Part shown: in pieces, positions 1 through 7,789 of the stretch
How the letters are laid out: each line of letters begins with the position of its first letter
Numbering within the stretch: the first letter of the stretch is position 1
From: Dyadobacter tibetensis Y620-1
Lineage (GTDB): Bacteria > Bacteroidota > Bacteroidia > Cytophagales > Spirosomataceae
NCBI RefSeq assembly: GCF_000566685.1
Contig: NZ_AZQN01000002.1
Coordinates: 1-64,000 of the forward strand
Direction: 5' to 3'
DNA: 64,000 nucleotides
Position numbers and translations under genes: made by a program
Notes under the pieces: model-generated
Database searches by the model: none
The model's input: only the letters and a program-made list of their open reading frames with translations
Told to the model about the DNA's origin: nothing

Positions 1-13
1 CCCAAACATCCAG

Positions 14-35
14 GAGCGTAGCTCTGACATCTTAG
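14..35. repeat. Diverged REP-like palindrome
   Basis: Short inverted repeat GAGC-GTA-GCTC followed by TGACATCTTAG. Its layout (small palindrome, then a conserved tail ending in ATCTTAG) matches the element at 983-1007 (GGGC-GTTA-GCCC then TAAAATCTTAG). I take it as a diverged member of the REP family seen downstream of the transposase. Confidence 0.45.
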
Positions 36-216
36 TTAAAAAGCGGTTCATACAAGACCCCAAGGCTAAGGACCTTATTTTTTAGAATATCAGATCTAAA
101 ATGTAAAAAAAAATAAACTTTTTTAGACTAATGGTTTATCATTTTTAGTAACTTAACAGAACCAATATACGTACATACCAAACTATAAAATGCGGAGTAA
201 TATTAATATAACATTT

Positions 217-238
217 GGGCCTAGCCCTGAAATCTTTT
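217..238. repeat. REP-like palindrome upstream of the RAYT gene
   Basis: GGGC-CTA-GCCC followed by TGAAATCTTTT, 6 bases before the transposase start codon. Same architecture as the element at 983-1007. RAYT genes are typically flanked by copies of the REP they act on, which fits this position. Confidence 0.55.
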
Positions 239-244
239 TAATTT

Positions 245-706
245 ATGGCAAATACATACTCTCAGCTATATATCCAATTTGTTTTCTCCGTCAAAGGCCG
301 GAAGTGTTTAATTCACGAATCTTTTCGAGATGAGTTGGAAAAGGTTATCTGCAAAATAGTTACCAATAACCATTGCAAAGCATATGCCATTTATTGCAAT
401 CCCGACCACACTCATTTATTCGTAAGCATGAATCCAACCATTTCCCCATCTAGGTTAATGGAACATGCTAAATCTGGTTCTTCAAAATGGCTCAACGAAA
501 AAAATATTATCCCAACCCGTTTCTCCTGGCAAGATGGATATGGTGCCTTTACTTATTCCAAATCACAAATCGACCGAGTAGTAAAATATATTTTAGATCA
601 ACCAAATCACCATAAAAAGCAAACATTTCGGGATGAATATATATTACTACTTGACAAATTTGATATCCCATTTGATGAAAAATATCTTTTTGAATGGTAC
701 CATTAG
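245..706 (+). CDS. REP-associated tyrosine transposase (IS200/IS605 TnpA-like, Y1 family)
   Basis: 153-residue HUH single-strand transposase of the Y1 (IS200-like) superfamily. Visible motifs are the metal-binding HTH pair in NPDHTHLFVS (His55 and His57) and a candidate nucleophile Tyr115 in RVVKYILDQPNHHKKQTF, with the conserved WQDGYGAF segment before it. The length is normal for the family. The gene stands alone: no TnpB partner is present. It is bordered by small GGGC..GCCC palindromes on the left and by an extensive palindrome array on the right. This arrangement is typical of RAYT proteins, which act on REP sequences, rather than of a complete IS200 element. It appears intact. Whether it is active cannot be read from sequence. 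Confidence 0.88.
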   Translation: MANTYSQLYIQFVFSVKGRKCLIHESFRDELEKVICKIVTNNHCKAYAIYCNPDHTHLFVSMNPTISPSRLMEHAKSGSSKWLNEKNIIPTRFSWQDGYGAFTYSKSQIDRVVKYILDQPNHHKKQTFRDEYILLLDKFDIPFDEKYLFEWYH

Positions 707-761
707 AAAGATCTTCAGCCATACACCCCTTAATCTTCCGCGATGACCCTATTTCCAATGA

Positions 762-1760
762 AGAAAACAGGGCTAACGCCCCTTGACGAATCCCTGTCCT
801 CTCCTATGAAGAAAGCGGGGCTAACGCCCCTCTATTAACCCCTGTCGCCCCCTTTCCGATGAAGAAAACAGGGCTAGCGCCCCTAAATAATCTCTTTCCC
901 TTTTTTCTACCAAGAAAGCAGGGCTAGCGCCCTTTTTATTGATCAATATTTTCACCGTAACAAACCCATACAAGATAAGACTGGGGCGTTAGCCCTAAAA
1001 TCTTAGTAGAAAAAACAGACCTTCCAAGCATCCAGGATGGCACATACGCAGGTCACGGACGTACGCCCCATGACGAATCCCTGTCGAACCCTTTCCGATG
1101 AAGAAAACAGGGCTAGCGCCCCTTAAATAATCTCTTTCCCCTTTTTTCTACCAAGAAAGCGGGGCTAACGCCCCTTTATTAACCCCTGTCACCTCATTTT
1201 CCGATGAAGAATACGGGGCTAGCGCCCCTAAATAATCTCTTTCCCCTTTTTTCTACCAAGAAAGCGGGGCTAACGCCCCTTTATTAACCCCTGTCACCTC
1301 ATTTTCCGATGAAGAATACGGGGCTAGCGCCCCTAAATAATCTCTTTCCCCTTTTTTCTACCAAGAAAGCGGGGCTAACGCCCCTTTATTAACCCCTGTC
1401 ACCTCATTTTCCGATGAAGAATACGGGGCTAGCGCCCCTAAATAATCTCTTTCCCCTTTTTTCTACCAAGAAAGCAGGGCTGACGCCCCTAAAATAATCT
1501 CTCCCCTTTTTTCCTACCAAGAAAGCAGGGCTAACGCTCCTTAAATAATCTCTCCCCTTTTTTCCTACCATGAAAACTGGGTTAGCGACCTTAAAATAAT
1601 CCCTGTCGTCTCCTATGAAGAAAGTGGGGCGAACGCCCCTTTATTAACCCCTGTCACCTCATTTTCCGATGAAGAATACGGGGCTAGCGCCCCTAAATAA
1701 TCTCTTTCCCCTTTTTTTTACCAAGAATGCAGGGCGAACGCCCCTTTATCAACCCCTGTC
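762..1760. repeat. REP-like palindrome array next to the RAYT gene
   Basis: About 18 copies of a palindrome with consensus GGGGCTAACGCCCC or GGGGCTAGCGCCCC, for example at 817-830, 870-883, 1109-1122, 1161-1174, 1215-1228, 1266-1279, 1320-1333, 1371-1384, 1425-1438, 1626-1639, 1680-1693 and 1731-1744. Each is preceded by a GAAGAAAGC-like or GAAGAATAC-like tail and followed by T-rich or C-rich spacer. One copy (983-994) is in the opposite orientation. Between 1203 and 1517 two different half-units are fused into a 105-bp unit repeated in tandem about three times, with a fourth partial copy at 1668. No convincing ORF runs through it. Confidence 0.85.
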
Positions 1761-2026
1761 GCTTCCTTTTCCGACGAAAGATGAACGGCTGGCTGAAATC
1801 AAACGAGGGAGATTTGCTTTAACTAAAGAGACACTTGCTATCTTGAAGCTTTTACAACTGCTAGCAATCCGGAGGTAATGGATACGGTTAAGCGTTGATT
1901 AATAGTGTGCTGAATCGGCATCTGTAAGCATTAAATACTTATTAGTTCCAAAGAATGGCCTATCGCTCTATCAATAACATAACCCATTTAGCCATGGTCA
2001 TTTCCACATTTTAAGTAATTCGGAGC
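1761..2026. other. Intergenic, possible coding remnant
   Basis: Continuing one frame out of the last repeats, 1780-1878 could encode about 30 residues (ERLAEIKRGRFALTKETLA...). This might be the end of a lost gene, but I do not recognise it. The rest, to 2026, shows no feature I can support. Confidence 0.25.
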
Positions 2027-3043
2027 CTATTCATTTTTTTTCCAAACCTCATCCGCCCACTTATATAAATTCTTCCCATGCTCAGTTCGCCAGTACAAGC
2101 CACCCGCTAACGCACCGGGATGGGCTTTTTCCGGATGAAGTTGCTGAAATATGACATGGGTAAGGTTGGATATCGAATATTCCTGGCCATCATGCAACCA
2201 CCTAACGCTATCCGCTTTACCCATTTTACCGGTAATTTCGGCCGTGATGTAATTTGGATCAATCTCCGTAGGGAAAAAGTCCGGCAGGTAATCTTTTAAG
2301 AAGATACGGTCTCCTGATTTTACACAATCATTATTGAGCAACATTCGAATGGTGGTGGGTCTTTTAACCCTGTTTCTAACATGCTGCTTCGCTTCTTCTT
2401 TCTCCTGGACCTCAATAAGATATTGTTTCGCTTCTTGTATCGGTATTATAATCGTCGGAATAACGATTATCTTATTTTCCACTAAATGCGGTTTGATCCT
2501 TACACAAGTAATATCTAGGCCGCACTGATTGAGCCATAATACAGTGGTAGTAAGTTCCTGCGAAAAATCTTCCGAGCACAAAATAATCCTGGGTCTGTTT
2601 GAAAGTTCTTCGAAACCTACACTATCAGCAACGAACTCCTTTATTTCTTCCATTACTTTGTCCGCATCAACTTCTAGCGTGGACGTGTACTTTTTCTGAT
2701 AGCTTATATAATAGGGTATAAGCTTCGCAAGTGTCATGGATGATACCATGGCTGCATACCGAATTGCCTGTAAATCTGCATATCCGGCGAAGCCGTCCCG
2801 CTTTAATTCGATCACGACCAGGTTACCCTTGGTATCTATCGCCAGAACATCCAGACGATCGCTGGAATTGGTAAATTTATCGAACTCAATAGACACAATC
2901 AGCAAGTCTTCACCTAAAATTTCCGGTACTTTCCGGATCCATTCTTGTATATGGCTTCGCTCCCAAATATTCAGACTCCCGAAATTCCCAGAATCAATTT
3001 TTTCAAAATCGGAGGGCTTGTCTTTATTTACTACTAATAGCAT
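2027..3043 (-). CDS. NucS/DUF91-like PD-(D/E)XK nuclease-fold protein
   Basis: 338-residue protein. The N-terminal half carries a PD-(D/E)XK nuclease signature: Asp in RLDVLAID at about residue 64, followed by ELK in NLVVIELKRDG at about residues 77-81, as in the NucS/DUF91 family of DNA-acting proteins. The C-terminal 110 residues form a separate basic domain ending in GGLYWRTEHGKNLYKWADEVW; I do not know its function. The start ATG overlaps by 20 bases the end of a decayed Fic gene transcribed in the same direction. A DNA-repair or defence role is plausible from the fold only. No methyltransferase or other restriction partner is present beside it. Confidence 0.65.
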   Translation of the reverse strand: MLLVVNKDKPSDFEKIDSGNFGSLNIWERSHIQEWIRKVPEILGEDLLIVSIEFDKFTNSSDRLDVLAIDTKGNLVVIELKRDGFAGYADLQAIRYAAMVSSMTLAKLIPYYISYQKKYTSTLEVDADKVMEEIKEFVADSVGFEELSNRPRIILCSEDFSQELTTTVLWLNQCGLDITCVRIKPHLVENKIIVIPTIIIPIQEAKQYLIEVQEKEEAKQHVRNRVKRPTTIRMLLNNDCVKSGDRIFLKDYLPDFFPTEIDPNYITAEITGKMGKADSVRWLHDGQEYSISNLTHVIFQQLHPEKAHPGALAGGLYWRTEHGKNLYKWADEVWKKNE

Positions 3044-3353
3044 CTTCTAAAATTGTAATGTAATTCAATAACCTGGGTAATATCTTTGTGGTATTATTTT
3101 CAGAGACACCACTGTCCCCTATTCTACTTAAAATTCTCCGCTTGCTCAAAAACTCCCCTTCAATATCAGAAGCTTTAATTACTTCTAAAAGCATAATATC
3201 CCGCAAAAAGGCTTCTTGTACGTCCTGAGGCAAGGATCTTAAAATTCACGACTTCCGCCCGATTCAATTGCAAATTGTTACAGCAAAGTTTCAATATCCT
3301 TTTAAGGAATAGGAAAAATTTGGCCGGTCTGGTTGTTCCCAAATATAGCTCAT
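3024..3353 (-). pseudogene. Decayed, truncated Fic-family (DUF4172-type N-terminus) gene
   Basis: Reading the minus strand from an ATG at 3353 gives MSYIWEQPDRPNFSYSLK, matching the Y-I-W-x-x-P-D-W-P-x-F start of Fic proteins with a DUF4172 N-terminus. The frame then breaks; a neighbouring frame continues with RILKLCCNNLQLNRAEVV, and the first frame resumes as ILRSLPQDVQEAFLRDIM. The last part contains LLEVIKASDIEGEFLSKRR, equivalent to the family's EVLKSSEIEGE segment. The reading ends at a stop at 3024-3026. The whole catalytic Fic domain (HPFxxGNGR) is missing. The two compensating frameshifts and the truncation make this a dead AMPylase/toxin-like gene. Confidence 0.65.
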
Positions 3354-3424
3354 GAGCCGTTTATTTATAACATTCGGCTCAAATTCAATAAAAGACCGAG
3401 CCGAATAAAAGAATTATTTGGCTC
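3354..3424 (-). promoter_or_regulatory. Paired GAGCC..GGCTC inverted repeats upstream of the fic remnant
   Basis: Two dyads lie immediately upstream of the decayed Fic gene: GAGCCG (3354-3359) with CGGCTC (3375-3380), and GAGCCGAATAA (3398-3408) with TTATTTGGCTC (3414-3424, one mismatch). Their position before the start codon and shared half-site suggest a tandem operator or hairpins. They could also serve as a terminator for mnmE, whose stop is at 3436, although no U-tract is obvious. Function is inferred. Confidence 0.45.
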
Positions 3425-3435
3425 AGTACTCCCCT

Positions 3436-4797
3436 TTACTTGCCGATACAAAATTTCGAGAAAATATTATCCAGCAGATCGTCGGTGACGATGGTGCCGG
3501 TGATCTCACCCAGGTGGTGGAGAGAGAGGCGGATGTCCTGGGCCAGGAAGTCGCCAGTGATGCCTGTATCGAGGCCGGTTACGACGTCGTGAAGGGCATC
3601 ACGGGTTTTAAGCAGGTGCTCATAATGCCTGGCGTTGCTGACGACGGTGTCACTGGCAGACTGGGTCTTTACCTGGCGGATCAGCTCGTCCTTCAATGCT
3701 TCCAGCCCCTGTTGCCCCTTCGCTGAAATAGCCAGCACCGGGCTGCCGTCAATCCGGGTGATTTCTGTAGCGTTGACATCTACCTTATTGCGTACCCAGA
3801 GCCGCTTTTTACCTGGATCCAGAGCCGCCGAAAGCGGGTGCAGCTCCTGCAAGGTCTGTTCGTCGTCGAATAGAAAAACAACAATATCGGCCTTTTCCAT
3901 GGCTTGCTTGGAACGGGCTATGCCAATGGTCTCCACTTCATCGGTGGTCTCCCTGATGCCGGCGGTATCGATAAAGCGGAATTTAAGTCCTCCCAAGACT
4001 ATTGTATCTTCGATTACGTCGCGGGTGGTTCCTGCAATGCTGGTGACAATCGCCTTCTCTTCGTTGAGAAGGGCATTTAAGAGGGTCGACTTGCCAACAT
4101 TAGGCGAGCCTATAATGGCTACAGGAAAACCCTCCTTGATGGCATTCCCAAAATCGAAAGAGTCGATCAGTGGATTGATGGTGTTTAACAGGGCATTGAT
4201 CAGCCGCCGGAGGTCCTCACGCTCGGCAAATTCTACATCCTCTTCTCCGAAGTCGAGCTCGAGCTCAATCAGAGAAGCAAAGTGTATCAATTCGGTGCGC
4301 AAGGCACCTAGCTTCTTAGAAAATCCTCCCCTCAACTGGTTGAGCGCCGTTTTATGGCTTGCTTCGGAGTCGGCGGCAATCAGATCGGCTACGGCTTCGG
4401 CCTGCACAAGGTCGAACTGACCATTCAAAAACGCACGTTGCGTGAACTCTCCCGGTCTGGCTATTCTGGCTCCTTTTTGAATCAATAATTTTAATATCTG
4501 CCTTACGATATAATCCGAGCCATGGCAGCTGATTTCTATGGAATCTTCCTTGGTGAAAGAGCGAGGAGTACGAAATACACTTACCAATACCTCATCGATA
4601 AGGGTATCTTCATTCCGCAGGGTTCCAAAATGAACAGTATGACTGGCAGCACGCTCCAGGTCGGCCCCCTTAAAAACCCCGTTGACAAGGGCTATGGATC
4701 CCTCTCCCGAGAGGCGGATGACTGCTATGGCCCCTACCCCCGACGCTGTTGCCAGCGCACATATCATTTCCTGCTGTAATATCTGTCCTTCATTCAT
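3436..4797 (-). CDS. mnmE: tRNA uridine-5-carboxymethylaminomethyl(34) synthesis GTPase MnmE
   Basis: GTPase that, with MnmG, modifies wobble U34 of certain tRNAs. The N-terminal tetrahydrofolate-binding domain begins ICALATASGVGAIAVIRLSG. The central G domain shows GSPNVGKSTLLNALL (P-loop), DTAGIRET (G3) and NKVD (G4). The extreme C-terminus is FCIGK, the family's conserved catalytic Cys motif, so the protein is complete. I chose the ATG at 4797. An upstream in-frame ATG at 4815 adds six residues, and a downstream one (MICALATASG) is also possible. The length of about 453 residues is normal. It stands as a single gene, with the acyltransferase divergent upstream. Confidence 0.95.
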   Translation of the reverse strand: MNEGQILQQEMICALATASGVGAIAVIRLSGEGSIALVNGVFKGADLERAASHTVHFGTLRNEDTLIDEVLVSVFRTPRSFTKEDSIEISCHGSDYIVRQILKLLIQKGARIARPGEFTQRAFLNGQFDLVQAEAVADLIAADSEASHKTALNQLRGGFSKKLGALRTELIHFASLIELELDFGEEDVEFAEREDLRRLINALLNTINPLIDSFDFGNAIKEGFPVAIIGSPNVGKSTLLNALLNEEKAIVTSIAGTTRDVIEDTIVLGGLKFRFIDTAGIRETTDEVETIGIARSKQAMEKADIVVFLFDDEQTLQELHPLSAALDPGKKRLWVRNKVDVNATEITRIDGSPVLAISAKGQQGLEALKDELIRQVKTQSASDTVVSNARHYEHLLKTRDALHDVVTGLDTGITGDFLAQDIRLSLHHLGEITGTIVTDDLLDNIFSKFCIGK

Positions 4798-4975
4798 GCT
4801 GCAAAGATGCGACACATTCCATAATTATAGGAACAAAATTCTCGATTTCCCCTATCATCTCCACGGCTAAAGCAGTAATTATTATATGGTAGCAAGGAGA
4901 TACCTGCAAAAACCGCTAAATTCGCAGCATCATTAGCCATCATATACAACTAAAATTGCCTATTAAGCCATACAC

Positions 4976-6070
4976 ATGCACGCCAATAATTTTCATTTAA
5001 TTCGGTTCATCGCCGCAGTAATGGTCATTTATGGTCATTCCTACCCGCTAATGGGTCTTGGAAATCTGGATTATATCCAGGAGCTCAGTGCGGGGACCTT
5101 CCCTACGGCACATATGGGTGTATGTATCTTCTTTTCAATTAGTGGCTATCTTATTGCCAAGAGTCTACTCGATAGCCGTACCCTAATGAGCTATTGCTGG
5201 AAACGCTTCCTTCGCATTATGCCTGGACTCGTTGTAGTAGTTCTGTTTACTATTTTTGTTGTTGGGCCTATCGCTACCAATCTCCCTTTGTCCGACTATT
5301 TTAGCAGTAATGCTACCTTCCAATATCTAAAAGTAATGAAGATATTTCCTGCCTACCCCGACACCTTACCCGGGGTATTCCAGGACATTCCCGCTACCAA
5401 TGTCAACGGATCGTTATGGACCTTGGCCTATGAAGTTACCTGTTATATGTTGCTACTGGGTTTCTTTATAATCTTGCGAAAGTATCTAGGTTATGCCGTT
5501 TTGTTATTATTCGCAGGAGTTTGGGGAAGCTATTTTCTATGGCACGACACCCTCCTTCAAACCCATTTCCCTTTGCGTATTATCCATCTGAACCTCTTCG
5601 ATCTATTCAATTTCGGTTTATATTTTGTTGTAGGAAGCTTGTTATATTTATTCAGGCAATGGCTCCCCCTAAAAGGCTGGATCGCCGTTGTATTATTTCT
5701 GGCCTTTGTACTGAGCTACTTCCTTTCTTCTACCCTGGGCTGGCTGCCCTTATCGGTCATCGGTTGGGTGCGTTACTTGTTTCTACCATATTTCATCCTA
5801 TATATTGGCTTCAAACCTCCTGTCTGGAGAAATTTCGAAAAAATCGGTGATCTATCTTATGGATTGTATATTTATGCCTATCCCGTTCAGCAGCTGGTCG
5901 CTACTTTCTTCCTGGGAGAGGGGCTTTCGGTGATGGGTATGTTTTTTATTTCCCTTGTCGGAGTGCTGCCTCTGGCCTGGATGTCCTGGAAATTTATTGA
6001 AGAGCCTAGTTTACGCTTAAAAAACAAATTGAGTCGTCCCTACCAATTACAGACCGAGCAAACAAAATAA
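4976..6070 (+). CDS. Acyltransferase family 3 integral membrane protein (OafA-like)
   Basis: 364-residue multi-pass membrane protein of the acyltransferase-3 family, which moves O-acetyl or other acyl groups onto surface carbohydrates. Visible marks are HLIRFIAAVMVIYGHSYPL in TM1 with the catalytic-type GHS, then KRFLRIMPGLVVVVL with the conserved arginines, and about ten hydrophobic segments ending in SWKFIEEPSLRLK, the usual C-terminal motif. It lacks the C-terminal SGNH domain found in OafA. An SGNH lipoprotein is encoded 3 bases downstream, so the two domains may act as a split pair. The acyl acceptor is unknown; no polysaccharide genes lie directly beside it. Confidence 0.88.
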   Translation: MHANNFHLIRFIAAVMVIYGHSYPLMGLGNLDYIQELSAGTFPTAHMGVCIFFSISGYLIAKSLLDSRTLMSYCWKRFLRIMPGLVVVVLFTIFVVGPIATNLPLSDYFSSNATFQYLKVMKIFPAYPDTLPGVFQDIPATNVNGSLWTLAYEVTCYMLLLGFFIILRKYLGYAVLLLFAGVWGSYFLWHDTLLQTHFPLRIIHLNLFDLFNFGLYFVVGSLLYLFRQWLPLKGWIAVVLFLAFVLSYFLSSTLGWLPLSVIGWVRYLFLPYFILYIGFKPPVWRNFEKIGDLSYGLYIYAYPVQQLVATFFLGEGLSVMGMFFISLVGVLPLAWMSWKFIEEPSLRLKNKLSRPYQLQTEQTK

Positions 6071-6073
6071 TAT

Positions 6074-7078
6074 ATGAAAGCTGCTCCTTTATTACGCCTG
6101 CATCATTATGCCCTGGTCGCTGGCCTGGCCCTGGTTCTCAGTTTTGCAGGCTGTCGTGAAGCCCCTCCGGGCTTCGCTCCCGGGATCGTCCCTCCTGTTG
6201 AAAAGCTTGACACATGCATGTGCTCCGACAAGATTGATTCCATCACTTTTGTGAGTACCCCGGTTAAGGAGCTGCCAGCGCCGAAATTTTCAGATACACT
6301 GAAGGGCTACCCATTCGGCACCAAAATCTTCTTATTGGCCGACAGTCTGCCTAAAGACACCAAGTTTGAAATCAGTACCAGCATGGGAGAAAAATGGACC
6401 GAAGCCAATTGCCTGATCGTCACTGATTCGGTGGAGGCATGGGGGCGCCTTAAATGCAAAAACATCATTTCTCCAGTGGTAAAAATCAAGGTACACCCCT
6501 ATTATGAAAGAGTGGTCGTGGTGGGCAACAGCATCACCAGTCATGGCCCTTCAGCCGAAATGGGCTGGTATGGTGACTGGGGTATGGCGGCGTCGGCCAA
6601 GGACAAAGATTATCTTTCGCAGGTGAGCCAGAAACTAAAAATGCTCAACCCTAACGTGCAGATTCGCGTGAACTTCGACGTGGGATTTGAAACGAATTAT
6701 AATAGTTACGATTTCGAAAAGCTTAACGATCTGGCCAACTTCGCACCGGACCTGGTGATCATGCGCATTGGTGAAAACACCAATATGAAGTACCTGAACG
6801 ATTATCAGGGAAAGTACGATCAATATATTCTGAAGCTCATATCCAAATCTAATGCCAAAGTAATCTGTTCGACTACGTTTTGGAGGTCCACCATCGAGGC
6901 TACCTATCGCATCCGTAATATAGCCCAATTGAGGGGCTATCATGTGGCCGAACTGGAACCCCTTTCCCAGGACAGCATTTATACCGCTAAAGGATTATTT
7001 AGCAATAGCGCCGTGGCCGGGCACCCGGGAGATAAGGGTATGAAAGCCATTGCAGATATTATTATCAAGGAACTATAA
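6074..7078 (+). CDS. SGNH/GDSL-hydrolase-like lipoprotein
   Basis: 334 residues with a hydrophobic signal peptide and lipobox ending LSFAGC, so probably a membrane-anchored lipoprotein. An SGNH-like domain starts near residue 146 with VVVVGNSITSHG (Ser nucleophile). It is followed by IMRIGENTN (block III Asn) and, near the C-terminus, GHPGDKGM with the catalytic-type His. The N-terminal ~110 residues are an extra beta-rich region I do not recognise. Only 3 bases separate it from the acyltransferase-3 gene, implying one transcript and probably a joint role in acylating or deacylating an envelope glycan. Confidence 0.75.
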   Translation: MKAAPLLRLHHYALVAGLALVLSFAGCREAPPGFAPGIVPPVEKLDTCMCSDKIDSITFVSTPVKELPAPKFSDTLKGYPFGTKIFLLADSLPKDTKFEISTSMGEKWTEANCLIVTDSVEAWGRLKCKNIISPVVKIKVHPYYERVVVVGNSITSHGPSAEMGWYGDWGMAASAKDKDYLSQVSQKLKMLNPNVQIRVNFDVGFETNYNSYDFEKLNDLANFAPDLVIMRIGENTNMKYLNDYQGKYDQYILKLISKSNAKVICSTTFWRSTIEATYRIRNIAQLRGYHVAELEPLSQDSIYTAKGLFSNSAVAGHPGDKGMKAIADIIIKEL

Positions 7079-7165
7079 CTGGAGAGGCAGTAAACTAAAA
7101 TCGCTCCGCTCCTGTTGTGCTAGACAAGTCAGCAAAATATCATCACCAAATTATTACTAAGAAAA

Positions 7166-7789
7166 TTGAAAGCAGAACAACTACCCATCCTGACAGAATT
7201 GCCCATTATGGAAGCCTTTTATACCCTTCAGGGGGAAGGGCAACATAGTGGTAAGGCGGCCTATTTTATTCGTCTGGGGGGCTGTGATGTGGGTTGCCAT
7301 TGGTGCGATGTTAAAGAGTCCTGGGACGCCGACATACATCCCAAAACGAATCTGGACCAAATCGTCCATCAGGCCTCCATTCACCCAGGACGGCTAGCGG
7401 TGATAACCGGTGGAGAACCGCTGATGTATAACCTGAATGCACTTACCGGAAAACTAAAGGAAGCCGGATTCCAAACGAATATAGAAACATCGGGAGTCTA
7501 TCCCCTTACGGGATATTGGGATTGGATTTGTTTTTCACCGAAAAAATTCAAGGAACCTCATCCGGACATTTACCCGGCCGCCAATGAGCTGAAGGCCATT
7601 ATTTACAATAAAAGTGATTTCGAATTTGCCGAAATGCACGCCGCCAGAGTAGGTGCCGGGTGTACCTTGTTGTTACAGCCAGAATGGAGCCGTCAGGATA
7701 TTATGCTGCCTTTGATAATTGATTATATCAAGGACAATCCAAAATGGAAAATGTCGTTACAAACGCATAAATATATGAATATTCCCTGA
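7166..7789 (+). CDS. queE: 7-carboxy-7-deazaguanine synthase (radical SAM)
   Basis: Radical SAM enzyme of queuosine/7-deazaguanine synthesis, converting 6-carboxytetrahydropterin to 7-carboxy-7-deazaguanine. MEAFYTLQGEGQHSGKAAYF and the cluster-binding CDVGCHWC (Cx3Cx2C), then VITGGEP, are diagnostic. It starts with TTG at 7166, because the family's usual residues before MEAFYTLQGEG are in frame from there; the ATG at 7208 would remove them. Length (207 aa) is typical. It overlaps the next gene by one base (TGATG), suggesting translational coupling. Other queuosine genes are not in the window. Confidence 0.93.
   Translation: MKAEQLPILTELPIMEAFYTLQGEGQHSGKAAYFIRLGGCDVGCHWCDVKESWDADIHPKTNLDQIVHQASIHPGRLAVITGGEPLMYNLNALTGKLKEAGFQTNIETSGVYPLTGYWDWICFSPKKFKEPHPDIYPAANELKAIIYNKSDFEFAEMHAARVGAGCTLLLQPEWSRQDIMLPLIIDYIKDNPKWKMSLQTHKYMNIP

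Noticed and set aside
1203-1517. Regular array that could suggest a CRISPR
   Set aside because: The 105-bp period contains two palindromes and conserved spacers, so there are no unique spacers and no cas genes nearby. It is a REP-derived tandem repeat.
1669-1878. 69-codon plus-strand ORF
   Set aside because: Most of it is translation of the palindrome repeats; only the last ~30 codons look protein-like and I could not assign them.
3635-4420. Long plus-strand ORF opposite mnmE
   Set aside because: It is an antisense shadow of a highly conserved gene, with no coding-like features of its own.
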